DNA of 64,000 bases, taken from Kribbella amoyensis (GTDB lineage: Bacteria > Actinomycetota > Actinomycetes > Propionibacteriales > Kribbellaceae). Below, one piece after another: positions 25,454 to 33,267 of the stretch. Position 1 is the first letter of the stretch. Each line of letters starts with the position of its first letter. The notes under the pieces were generated by a model. That model worked only from the letters and a program-made list of their open reading frames with translations, ran no database searches and was not told the origin of the DNA. The DNA lies in assembly GCF_007828865.1 (NCBI RefSeq), contig NZ_VIVK01000003.1, positions 310,001 through 374,000 of the forward strand, given 5' to 3'. The translations under genes and the position numbers were made by a program.

Positions 25454-26254
25454 TCACTTGAGGCCGGTGGTCTTCATCGCGTCGACCAGGCGCTTCTGGC
25501 CGGCCACGAACACCACGACGGTCGGGATCGCCGCGATCACCGCGGCGGCGAGGATCAGGTTCCAGGCCGAGGCGTACTGCCCCTGCATGCCGGAGATGCC
25601 GAGCTGGATCACCCGCAGGTCGGGATTGCGGGTGATGGTCAGCGGCCAGAGGAACGCGTTCCAGTTGGCCAGGAAGAACAGCACCGACAGGGACGCGAGC
25701 ACCGGCCGGCTGAGCGGCAGGATGACACTCCAGTACCGCCGCCAGTAGCCGCAGCCGTCCAGGTCGGCGGCCTCCTCCAGCTCCCGCGGGATGTTCAGGT
25801 AGTACTGCCGGAGCAGGAAGATCCCGAACGCGTGGAAGATGCTCGGCACGATCAGGCCGGCGTAACTGTCCAGCAGGTTGAGCTGCTTGGCCACCAGGAA
25901 CAACGGCACCAGGATCACCGGCAGCGACACCAGCAGCGTCGACATGATGCCGGAGAAGATGATGCCGCGGCCGGGGAACCGCAGCCGGGCCAGCGCGTAC
26001 GCGGCCATCGAGTGGAAGAACAACGCCACCACGGTGACCACCACCGAGACGATCGCGCTGTTCATCAGGAACATCGGCAGCGGGATCTTGAACAGGACGT
26101 ACCGCAGGTTCTCCAGCGTCCACGCCGACGGCCAGCCGAACGAGAACACGTCCTCGGCCGGCTTCAGCGCGCTGATCAGGATCCACAGCAGCGGAGCGAC
26201 CGCGATGCTCGCCAGGACGTGGGCGAGGAGCGGGAAGAAGAACTTAGTCCTCAT
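25454..26254 (-). CDS. carbohydrate ABC transporter permease (MalG-type)
   Basis: A 266-residue inner-membrane permease with six predicted transmembrane helices. The EAA loop that docks the ATPase is ELEEAADLDGCGYWRRYWSVILPL near residues 160–183, and the N-terminus (FFPLLAHVLASIAVAPLLWILIS) is typical of the CUT1 family. It pairs with the MalF-type permease whose gene it overlaps by 11 bases. No ATPase gene is present; actinobacterial CUT1 importers commonly share an MsiK-type ATPase encoded elsewhere. Confidence 0.92.
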   Translation of the reverse strand: MRTKFFFPLLAHVLASIAVAPLLWILISALKPAEDVFSFGWPSAWTLENLRYVLFKIPLPMFLMNSAIVSVVVTVVALFFHSMAAYALARLRFPGRGIIFSGIMSTLLVSLPVILVPLFLVAKQLNLLDSYAGLIVPSIFHAFGIFLLRQYYLNIPRELEEAADLDGCGYWRRYWSVILPLSRPVLASLSVLFFLANWNAFLWPLTITRNPDLRVIQLGISGMQGQYASAWNLILAAAVIAAIPTVVVFVAGQKRLVDAMKTTGLK

Positions 26255-27200
26255 CGAAGCGGCCTCCCTTGGTGAAGGCGAACATCAGGCCGGTACACGC
26301 CACCAGGAGCGCCACGACCACGGTGGTGAGCGCCGCCGCGTACCCCATGTTGTTGAAGGTGAAGGCCTGCTCGTAGATGTACAGCACGACCGTACTGGTC
26401 GCCCGCGCCGGACCGCCCTTGGTGAGGACGAAGACCAGGTCGAACGCCTGCAGGCCGGTGACCGCGCCGATGGTGGAGTTCACCACCACGAAGAAGCTGG
26501 TCGGCCGCATCAACGGCCAGATCACGTACCGGAACCGCTGCCAGGTGCTCGCACCGTCGATCTGCGCGGCGTCCTCGAGCTCCTTCGGCACGTCCTTGAG
26601 GCCGGCGAGCAGGACCAGCATCTGGTACCCCATCACGAACCAGACGCTGATCACCACATAGGTGCCCAGAGCAAGCGATGGAGTGCCGAGGAAGGACACG
26701 TCACCGAGTCCGAGCGGTGAGAGCAACCGGGAGATCGCGCCGCGCTTGTCGACCAGCAGGAACTGCCAGATCAGCGCGACCACAACGAGACTGACGACGT
26801 GCGGCAGGAAGAACGCCGACCGGACCCAGCCGATCCCGCGGAAGTGGTTCCGCACCAGCATGGCGAGCGCGAAGCTGATCACGAACGCGATCGGGACGAA
26901 CGTGACGACGTAGATCGCGGTGATCTTCAGCGACGACCAGAGCTGGTCGTCGGATCCCATCAGCTGGTAGTTCGCCAGGCCGACGTACTGGTAGTTGCCG
27001 AAGCCGTCGACCTTGAAGAAGGCGACACCGAAGGCGAGCACCATCGGCACCGCGACGAAGGCGAGCAGACCGAGGACGTCCGGCGCGAGGAAGGCGTACG
27101 CCGCCAGCGCCTCGCGCCGCTTCTTCGTCATCGGCACCTTGGGCCGCGGCGCCGAGGTCTTCGCCCGCGGCTTGGACGGGGCTGTTGTCGTGGTGACCAT
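26244..27200 (-). CDS. sugar ABC transporter permease (MalF-type)
   Basis: A 318-residue permease with a basic, cytosolic N-terminal extension (~30 residues) and six predicted helices. The EAA loop is ELEDAAQIDGASTWQRFRYVIWPL near residue 215. The ATG at 27200 shares one base with the stop of the binding-protein gene (TGATG), fixing the start although the open frame continues far upstream inside that gene. Together with the MalG-type partner it forms the membrane pore of the importer. Confidence 0.92.
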   Translation of the reverse strand: MVTTTTAPSKPRAKTSAPRPKVPMTKKRREALAAYAFLAPDVLGLLAFVAVPMVLAFGVAFFKVDGFGNYQYVGLANYQLMGSDDQLWSSLKITAIYVVTFVPIAFVISFALAMLVRNHFRGIGWVRSAFFLPHVVSLVVVALIWQFLLVDKRGAISRLLSPLGLGDVSFLGTPSLALGTYVVISVWFVMGYQMLVLLAGLKDVPKELEDAAQIDGASTWQRFRYVIWPLMRPTSFFVVVNSTIGAVTGLQAFDLVFVLTKGGPARATSTVVLYIYEQAFTFNNMGYAAALTTVVVALLVACTGLMFAFTKGGRFDED

Positions 27201-28564
27201 CAGCTGATGGGCGCGCCCTGGTAGGTCTTCAGGAACGTGTCGATCTTGGCCGCCGCGTCCGCCGCCGCCTTCGCCGGGTCGGCCGCGTTCAGCTGGCAGG
27301 CCTGGATCGCGTCCGCGACCGGCTGGTACACCTCCGGTGGGAACCGCGGCTCCGGCTGACCGGTCGGCGCGATCTCGGTGACGAACTTCTTCAGCACCCC
27401 GGACTCGAAGGTGCCCTTGGCATCGGCGGCCTTCTGCACCGACTTGCGCGGCGGCACGTTCGTCTTCACCACCGTGTTCCACTGCCGCTGCCGTTCGACG
27501 CCCTCGGCATCGGTCGAGCCGAGCGCCCAGGCGATGAACTTGGCCGCGGCCTCCGGGTTCTTGCCCTTGGCGTTCGCGACGAACGCCCAGCCGCCGAGGT
27601 CGGTGGCCGGCTTGCCGCCGGACGGGGTCGGGTGCGGGATGATGCCGTACTTGAAGTTCTTGGCCTTCGCCTGCATGTCCGCGACCGCCCAGATCCCGCT
27701 CTGCTGCATCGCGGCCGCGCCGGAACCGAGGTTCGACACCACGTCGCCGCCGCCGTCGCCGAGGGCCTTGCGCGGGGCCACCTTGTTCTTGATCGTGTCC
27801 TGCCAGAACTTCAGCGCCTGCACCGCGGCCGGTGAGTCGAAGGCCACCTTGCCGTCCTTGATCACGGCGCCGTCGCCCTGCCAGAGGAACGGGTACCAGG
27901 TGAAGTTCTGGTAGTAGCCGGGCAACGTCTCGAACATCACCCCGTACCGGTCCTTGCCGGTCAGCTTCTCCGCCACCGCCAGGGTCTGGTCCCAGGTCTT
28001 CGGCAGGTCGGCCTCGGACAGCCCGGCCTTCTCGAACGCGGTCTCGCTGTAGTACAACGCGAGCGGCTCGATCTCCATCGGCAGGCCGTACACCTTGCCG
28101 TCCACCGAGCGGGCCTCCAGCAGGCCGGGCAGGTAGTCGGCCTTCGACTCGTCGGGCAGCGCGGACGACAGGTCCTGCAGCACTCCGCCGTTGTAGTAGC
28201 GCAGGAAGTCGCCAGGGCTGATCAGGAAGATGTCGGGTCCCTCGCCGGACTGGAACGCGGTCTGCAGCGTGGTCCCGTTCAGGTAGTCCTTGCCGGGGAT
28301 GTAGCGCAGCTTGACCTTGACCTCGTTGTTGGCGTTCCACTTCTCGGCCAGGTCGACGAACCACTTGCTCTGCGGACCCTGGTCGTCGGACGGGCCGTAG
28401 AAGTTCCAGAACGACATCTCCTTGCCGTCGCCGCCACCACCGGCGTCACCTCCACAGGCGGTCAGCAGCGGGCCGGCGACCGCCGAGGCCGCCAGCGCGC
28501 CGAGACCACCGCGCAGCACGGATCGCCGGCTGACCGGCTGGGAGAAGAGAGGAGTTGCGGACAT
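27200..28564 (-). CDS. sugar ABC transporter substrate-binding lipoprotein
   Basis: A 454-residue family 1 extracellular solute-binding protein. The N-terminus has a twin-arginine motif (SRRSVLRGG, about residues 12–20) and a lipobox LLTAC near residues 34–38, so it is probably exported by Tat and lipid-anchored. DGKEMSFWNFYG opens the mature domain. It captures an oligosaccharide for the two permeases downstream, plausibly arabinofuranosyl oligomers by context. Start ATG at 28564 is 43 bases from a LacI-type operator and downstream of a recognisable promoter. Confidence 0.92.
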   Translation of the reverse strand: MSATPLFSQPVSRRSVLRGGLGALAASAVAGPLLTACGGDAGGGGDGKEMSFWNFYGPSDDQGPQSKWFVDLAEKWNANNEVKVKLRYIPGKDYLNGTTLQTAFQSGEGPDIFLISPGDFLRYYNGGVLQDLSSALPDESKADYLPGLLEARSVDGKVYGLPMEIEPLALYYSETAFEKAGLSEADLPKTWDQTLAVAEKLTGKDRYGVMFETLPGYYQNFTWYPFLWQGDGAVIKDGKVAFDSPAAVQALKFWQDTIKNKVAPRKALGDGGGDVVSNLGSGAAAMQQSGIWAVADMQAKAKNFKYGIIPHPTPSGGKPATDLGGWAFVANAKGKNPEAAAKFIAWALGSTDAEGVERQRQWNTVVKTNVPPRKSVQKAADAKGTFESGVLKKFVTEIAPTGQPEPRFPPEVYQPVADAIQACQLNAADPAKAAADAAAKIDTFLKTYQGAPIS

Positions 28565-28606
28565 CAGGGGCTCCAGGGGTCGCGTGTCCGGGAGTGGATC
28601 CGGTGG

Positions 28607-28618
28607 GCAATCGATTTC
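28607..28618. promoter_or_regulatory. LacI-type operator O1 (binding-protein operon)
   Basis: GCAATCGATTTC differs by one base from the perfect palindrome GAAATCGATTTC found at 28749–28760. The central CG within a symmetric AATCGATT core is typical of LacI-family operators. It covers the expected transcription start of the minus-strand promoter (-10 at 28623–28628). The LacI-family gene at 30488–31486 is the likely regulator. Confidence 0.75.
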
Positions 28619-28622
28619 TCGC

Positions 28623-28651
28623 AATCTACGAGGGACGGCGTGAACGGTCAA
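28623..28651 (-). promoter_or_regulatory. promoter of the sugar-binding protein operon
   Basis: On the minus strand TTGACC (28646–28651) and TAGATT (28623–28628) are separated by exactly 17 bases, a good match to the housekeeping sigma factor consensus. Operator O1 begins 5 bases downstream of the -10 box, over the transcription start. Confidence 0.7.
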
Positions 28652-28715
28652 GAGTCGGCCGCCCGCGAATTCGCACAGTGGGCCGGTCCGCCTTGTTTTA
28701 CGCAGATTTCACCCG

Positions 28716-28745
28716 TTGACACCGCTCGGTCCGGCTGCCTACTCT
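28716..28745 (+). promoter_or_regulatory. promoter of the SIS–kinase operon
   Basis: TTGACA (28716–28721) and TACTCT (28740–28745) are separated by 18 bases. Operator O2 begins 4 bases after the -10 box, over the predicted transcription start, mirroring the layout on the other strand. Confidence 0.7.
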
Positions 28746-28748
28746 TCG

Positions 28749-28760
28749 GAAATCGATTTC
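28749..28760. promoter_or_regulatory. LacI-type operator O2 (SIS–kinase operon)
   Basis: GAAATCGATTTC is a perfect 12-bp palindrome with a central CG, as in LacI-family operators. Its centre is 142 bases from that of O1. It lies 29 bases before the SIS gene start and overlaps the expected +1 of its promoter. Confidence 0.78.
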
Positions 28761-28789
28761 TGACCACCTGACCGGAAAGCGGGTCGAGG

Positions 28790-29464
28790 ATGCCAGTAGT
28801 GCCGAACCGTGCGGAGCGCCCCGCCGCCGAGCGGCAACAGCTCGTGGAACTGCCCGGAGACCTTGTCACCCAAGGGCTGGCGGCCGCCCGGACCGCGATC
28901 GAGACCGAGGCCGCGGCGGTGTCCGCGCTGGCCGATCGGCTGGACGACGTTTTCCTGGAAGTCCTCACCGCGATCGCCGCGTGCGAGGGCCACCTGGTCG
29001 TCACCGGGCTCGGCAAGTCCGGCCTGGTCGGGCGCAAGATCGCCGCCACGCTGGCCTCGACCGGTACGCCGGCCACGTTCATCCACGCCGGCGACGCCCT
29101 GCACGGCGACTCCGGCGCGGTGACCGAGCGGGACCTGGTCCTCGCCCTGTCCGCGTCCGGTGAGACCGCCGAGGTGTGCGCGTTCGCCCGGATGCTCGGC
29201 GACCGGCGGATCCCGGTGATCGCGATGACCGGGCGCGAGGACTCCACGCTGGCCCAGTTGGCGACGTACACGCTGGACACGATGGTGCCGCGCGAGGCCG
29301 ACCCGTTGAACCTGGCCCCGACCGCGTCGACCACGGCCGCGCTGGTGATGGGCGACGCGCTCGCCTGCGCGCTCGTCGTCCTGCGCGAGTTCACCCACCA
29401 CGACTTCGCCCGCTTCCATCCGTCCGGGGCGCTCGGCCGCAAACTGCTGGGAGAGCAGGTATGA
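28790..29464 (+). CDS. SIS-domain sugar-phosphate isomerase, KdsD-like (candidate D-arabinose-5-phosphate isomerase)
   Basis: A 224-residue SIS-domain protein. GLGKSGLVGRKIAATLASTGTP (from residue 73), the H-A-G-D-A-L-H-G-D loop (100–107), SASGET (121–126), the TTAALVMGDALA stretch and the C-terminal HPSGALGRKLL are the hallmarks of KdsD/KpsF/GutQ arabinose-5-phosphate isomerases. The usual two CBS domains are absent. KdsD-type enzymes interconvert D-arabinose 5-phosphate and D-ribulose 5-phosphate. Actinobacteria make no Kdo, so a catabolic direction is likely: feeding D-arabinose 5-phosphate into the pentose phosphate pathway. It overlaps the kinase start by four bases (ATGA). Confidence 0.85.
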   Translation: MPVVPNRAERPAAERQQLVELPGDLVTQGLAAARTAIETEAAAVSALADRLDDVFLEVLTAIAACEGHLVVTGLGKSGLVGRKIAATLASTGTPATFIHAGDALHGDSGAVTERDLVLALSASGETAEVCAFARMLGDRRIPVIAMTGREDSTLAQLATYTLDTMVPREADPLNLAPTASTTAALVMGDALACALVVLREFTHHDFARFHPSGALGRKLLGEQV

Positions 29465-30435
29465 GCGGGTACGACGTGTGCGTGCTCGGGTCGTTCATGA
29501 AGGACCTGGTGGCGACCGCGGAACGCCGGCCGCTGCCCGGGGAGACGTTGCACGGCACCGGATTCGCGGAGTTCCTCGGCGGCAAAGGCGTGAACCAGGC
29601 GATCGCCGCGGCCCGGATGGGTGCGCGCACCGCGATCGTCGGCACCATCGGCGAGGACCGGTACGGCGAGGAGTTCCTCGACCTGCTGAGTACCGACGGC
29701 GTGGACACCGGCTGGGTGGTCCGGCACCCGGAGCTCGGGACCGGCGTCGGCCTGCCGCTGGTCCTGCCCGACGGCAGCAACTCGATCATCATCGTGTCCC
29801 GCGCGAACGCGGCGATCACCCCGGACGACATCGCGGCCGCCGGCGAGGTGCTCACCGGCAGCCGGGTCCTGAGCGTCCAACTCGAACTCCCGGTCGAGGC
29901 GAGCCGAGCTGCCCTCCAGCTCGCCTCGACCGCGGGGGCGACCACGATCCTCACCCCGGCCCCGGTCGGTCCGGTCGACGCCTCGCTCGCGCGGTACGTC
30001 GACATCCTGGTACCGAACGAGGTGGAGGCCGCGGCGCTGACCGGGCTCGATTGCGACGACGAGTCGCAGGTCCCGGTGATCGCGCGCAAGCTCGCCGAGG
30101 AGTGGGACCTGCGCGGTTGCGTGGTGACGCTGGGTTCCCGCGGCGCGTTCGTGCTCGACCGGGAGCGGGACCTCGAGCTCCGGGTCGCACCGCACCGGGT
30201 CGCGACCGTCGACACGGTCGGCGCCGGGGACGCCTTCTGCGGGTCGCTCGCCGCTTCATTGGCCGAGGGCGCCGCCCTCGCCGACGCGGTACGCCTCGCG
30301 AACGCCGCCGGAGCGCTGTCCACCACCGTCAACGGCGCCGCCGACTCCGCACCGAACCGGTCCGACGCCCAGGCTCTCCTGGACGCGACGGCCGCCAACG
30401 CCTCCTCAATGGCCGCCGCTCCGCCTGAGGCGTGA
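29461..30435 (+). CDS. PfkB-family (ribokinase-like) sugar kinase, candidate D-arabinose kinase
   Basis: A 324-residue ribokinase-fold enzyme. GGKGVNQAIAAARMGA (residues 40–55) is PfkB signature 1, and DTVGAGDAFCGS (251–262) is signature 2 with Asp257 as catalytic base and the anion hole before it. It would phosphorylate a free pentose with ATP. Coupling (ATGA) to a KdsD-like isomerase suggests the product is D-arabinose 5-phosphate; D-ribose is the alternative substrate by family name. The LacI gene follows on the same strand. Confidence 0.88.
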   Translation: MSGYDVCVLGSFMKDLVATAERRPLPGETLHGTGFAEFLGGKGVNQAIAAARMGARTAIVGTIGEDRYGEEFLDLLSTDGVDTGWVVRHPELGTGVGLPLVLPDGSNSIIIVSRANAAITPDDIAAAGEVLTGSRVLSVQLELPVEASRAALQLASTAGATTILTPAPVGPVDASLARYVDILVPNEVEAAALTGLDCDDESQVPVIARKLAEEWDLRGCVVTLGSRGAFVLDRERDLELRVAPHRVATVDTVGAGDAFCGSLAASLAEGAALADAVRLANAAGALSTTVNGAADSAPNRSDAQALLDATAANASSMAAAPPEA

Positions 30436-30487
30436 GACGCTAGTGCCGTCCAGACGGCAGGCGGCGAACACCAGGCGGGGAGCGAGC

Positions 30488-31486
30488 ATGACGACGATCT
30501 ACGACGTCGCGCGTAGATCCGGGGTGTCTCCGGCGACCGTTTCGCGGGTCCTGAGCGGCCGGCGCAACGTGGACCCGGAGCTGTCCGAGAAGGTCCGCGC
30601 GGCGGTGGCCGAGCTCGGCTACCGCCCGAACGGCGTCGCCCGGAACCTGCGTCGCGCCAGTACGAACCTGTGGGCCGTGGTCATCTCCGACATCGAGAAC
30701 CCGTTCTTCACCTCACTGGTCCGCGGTCTCGAGGACGTCGCGCAGACCGAGGGGTACCACGTGGTGCTCTGCAACTCCGACGAGGACCCGGCCAAGGAGG
30801 CGGCGTACTCCTCGGCGGTGCTGACCGAGCAGATGGCCGGCGTGGTGATCTCGCCGACCTCGACCGCCGAGGGCGTCCAGCAGCTCGCCGACGCGAAGAC
30901 CCCGATGGTGCTGATCGACCGCCGGGTGGAGGGCGTCGAGGCGGACACCGTCCTGGTCGACAACGAACACGGTGCCGCCGAAGGCGTGAAACACCTGATC
31001 GACGGCGGGTACCAGCGGATCGCCTGTATCACCGGCCCGCGCCGGGTGAGTACGGCGATGGACCGCCTGGCCGGGTACCGCGCGGCCTTGCGCAGCGCCG
31101 GAATCCGGTACAGCAAGGACCTGGTCCGGCACGCCGACTTCCGCGAGGCCGGCGGGTTCGCGGCGATGGAGAGCCTGCTCGACCTGCCCGAACCCCCCGA
31201 AGCCCTCTTCGTCACGAACAACCTGATGACCGTCGGCGCCCTGGAAGCCCTGGCCAAACGCGGCGTCCGAGCCCCCGACGACATCGCCGTGGTCGGCTTC
31301 GACGACATCCCCTGGGCCGACCTGGTCGTCCCCAGCCTCACCACCGTCGCCCAACCCACCTACGAACTGGGCCGAACCGCGGGTCTCCTCCTCAAAGACC
31401 GCATAGCAGCCCCAGGCCGCCCCCCGTCCACAGTCACCCTCCGCACCGAACTCCACATCCGAGCCACCTCAGCCCCGAAGCGCTGA
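30488..31486 (+). CDS. LacI-family transcriptional regulator
   Basis: A 332-residue regulator. The N-terminal helix-turn-helix is TIYDVARRSGVSPATVSRVLSG (written here as two halves joined; residues 3–24), followed by the hinge region GYRPNGVARNLRR and a periplasmic-binding-protein-like sensor domain. It should repress the adjacent operons through operators O1 and O2 until a sugar or sugar phosphate binds. GGGAG seven bases before the ATG at 30488 supports the start. It is third in the SIS–kinase operon and may thereby control its own level. Confidence 0.93.
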   Translation: MTTIYDVARRSGVSPATVSRVLSGRRNVDPELSEKVRAAVAELGYRPNGVARNLRRASTNLWAVVISDIENPFFTSLVRGLEDVAQTEGYHVVLCNSDEDPAKEAAYSSAVLTEQMAGVVISPTSTAEGVQQLADAKTPMVLIDRRVEGVEADTVLVDNEHGAAEGVKHLIDGGYQRIACITGPRRVSTAMDRLAGYRAALRSAGIRYSKDLVRHADFREAGGFAAMESLLDLPEPPEALFVTNNLMTVGALEALAKRGVRAPDDIAVVGFDDIPWADLVVPSLTTVAQPTYELGRTAGLLLKDRIAAPGRPPSTVTLRTELHIRATSAPKR

Positions 31487-31534
31487 CGAATTGGCGGACG
31501 CCCAGCACTCACCAACTCAGCGGACAGCCTGTAC

Positions 31535-32069
31535 CTAGGCGCCGGCGACGCTCACGCCGCGGTCGACCGCGAGGTTGGTAAGTGCTGCAGGTTCAGTGGA
31601 GTGGGGTGCCGCGAGCATGAGTACGGCCGCGGGATCGTGCGGCACGTTGGAATCGGCGGCGGAGAACTGCCAGTACTGCCGCATCTCCGCGGCAAGCAGT
31701 TCGCCCAACGCGTTTGGTCAGCGGCCCGACCGCGATCACCGTGGACGATCCGGCGAGCAGGTCGATCGCGTCGGCGTCGCTGATCCGCTCGCGCTCGAGG
31801 TCCGCGAGCAACGCGCCCTCGTGCCCGGCCCACCAGACCTCGGCCCCCGACCGCGGCTGCCCACGTCCCGGCGCGATCGGGCCCACGTCACGACCCGCGA
31901 CCGCGGCGACCCGGGCCGCCATTCGCGCGCGCAGCACCACGTCGCCGTACCCGGTGGTCACGCCGGTCAGGGCGAGTTCGGGCGATCCGAGGACGACGAC
32001 CAGAGCGAGGACGCCGTCCACGTCCGAGCCGAGATCGGTGTCGAAGACCAGAGACGTTGCCGTCAGCAT
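31535..32069 (-). pseudogene. degraded inosine-uridine nucleoside hydrolase
   Basis: The first part reads [19 protein letters not shown], the calcium-binding N-terminus of nucleoside hydrolases, and continues in frame to VIAVGPLT (near 31730). There the frame breaks: a second frame continues as [19 protein letters not shown], then [14 protein letters not shown], the conserved C-terminal segment with its histidine–aspartate, to a TAG at 31535. The middle of the catalytic domain, including the second metal region, is missing. The remnant is ~178 codons against the usual ~310. This is best explained by an internal deletion with a frameshift, so no active enzyme is expected. Confidence 0.75.
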
Positions 32070-32193
32070 CCTTCCGCGGGAGCGCCGGGGACCTGTGACC
32101 GAGCCTTCCCAAACCGGACGGGCCCGGTCAAGGCGCCGACCGAGGAGCGGGCGGGCGACGGCGGCCAGGGCCGGATCTGGCAGGCTTGGCGGC

Positions 32194-33135
32194 ATGACTG
32201 AGACTCCCGCCACCCAGGCCTGGGGCTTCGGCCTGGCCACCGTGACCGCGTCGGGCACCGTCCTCGACGTCTGGTACCCCGCGCCCGAGCTGGGCGCCGC
32301 GCCCGCCGACGCGAAGGCCGCGGCCGAGCTGATCGCCGCCGAGGGCAACGACGACCTGCGCCGGGTCCGCCGGGTCGTGGTGCGCGCGGAGATCACCCTC
32401 GACGCGGCGCCGGCCGACACCGCCGACGCGTACCTGCGGCTGCACCTGCTGTCGCACCGGCTGGTCCGTCCGCACGGCGTCAACCTGGACGGCATCTTCG
32501 GCGCGCTGCCGAACAATGCCTGGACCTCGCACGGCCCGGTCCCGGTCGAGGACGTCGAGCAGGTCCGGCTCCGCGCCCGCGCCGCCGGGTACCACCTGAG
32601 CGTGACCAGCGTGGACAAGTTCCCGCGGATGACCGACTACGTCGTCCCGGCCGGGGTCCGGATCGCCGACGCGGACCGGGTCCGGCTCGGCGCGCACCTG
32701 GCGTCCGGGACCACGGTGATGCACGAGGGCTTCGTGAACTTCAACGCCGGCACCCTCGGGACGTCGATGGTCGAGGGCCGGATCGTGGCCGGGGTGGTGG
32801 TCGACGACGGCAGCGACATCGGCGCCGGCGCCTCGATCATGGGCACCCTGTCCGGCGGCGGCAAGCAGGTCATCTCGATCGGCAAGCGCTGCCTGCTCGG
32901 CGCCAACGGCGGGATCGGCATCTCGCTCGGCGACGACTGCGTGGTCGAGGCGGGCCTGTACGTGACCGCCGGCACCAAGGTCACCCTTCCGGACGGCAGC
33001 GTGGTCAAGGCCCGCGACCTGTCCGGCCAGCCGGGTCTGCTGTACCTGCGCAACTCCGTCACCGGTGCCGTCGAGGCGCGGCCGCGGCAGGGTGAGGGCA
33101 TCACGCTGAACGAGGCTCTGCACGCCAACGCATGA
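32194..33135 (+). CDS. dapD: 2,3,4,5-tetrahydropyridine-2,6-dicarboxylate N-succinyltransferase
   Basis: A 313-residue actinobacterial-type DapD, which adds succinate from succinyl-CoA to tetrahydrodipicolinate in lysine/diaminopimelate synthesis. The N-terminal half is an α/β domain. Residues ~155–270 carry hexapeptide left-handed β-helix repeats ([21 protein letters not shown]), including [21 protein letters not shown] with the catalytic glutamate region. dapE, its usual neighbour, lies 12 kb upstream across the carbohydrate locus. A hairpin 38 bases past the stop probably ends the transcript. Confidence 0.94.
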   Translation: MTETPATQAWGFGLATVTASGTVLDVWYPAPELGAAPADAKAAAELIAAEGNDDLRRVRRVVVRAEITLDAAPADTADAYLRLHLLSHRLVRPHGVNLDGIFGALPNNAWTSHGPVPVEDVEQVRLRARAAGYHLSVTSVDKFPRMTDYVVPAGVRIADADRVRLGAHLASGTTVMHEGFVNFNAGTLGTSMVEGRIVAGVVVDDGSDIGAGASIMGTLSGGGKQVISIGKRCLLGANGGIGISLGDDCVVEAGLYVTAGTKVTLPDGSVVKARDLSGQPGLLYLRNSVTGAVEARPRQGEGITLNEALHANA

Positions 33136-33172
33136 CGGACTCGATCCTGGGGTCATTCCTTCGGACCATTCC

Positions 33173-33197
33173 GGCCGCCGGCGGAAACCCGGCGGCC
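33173..33197 (+). terminator. hairpin after dapD
   Basis: GGCCGCCGG at 33173–33181 pairs perfectly with CCGGCGGCC at 33189–33197 around a 7-base loop, 38 bases after the dapD stop. There is no T-run. Confidence 0.6.
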
Positions 33198-33242
33198 GTG
33201 CCGATCGTCAACTGTTCGTGATCGTCTCCACGGAACCCGGCA

Positions 33243-33267
33243 ACCGGTCCCGCACGTTGGGACCGGT
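33243..33267 (+). promoter_or_regulatory. inverted repeat ending exactly at a start codon
   Basis: ACCGGTCCC (33243–33251) pairs perfectly with GGGACCGGT (33259–33267) around 7 bases. The ATG of the next gene starts at 33268, immediately after the second arm. The only Shine-Dalgarno-like bases (GGGA) lie inside the arm. It could be an RNA hairpin that hides the ribosome site, or an operator over a near-leaderless start. Confidence 0.5.

Noticed and set aside
26244-28364. Apparent fusion of a binding-protein-sized N-terminus to the MalF permease
   Set aside because: The N-terminal part is the binding-protein gene read in the wrong frame. The TGATG junction at 27200 gives a natural permease start.
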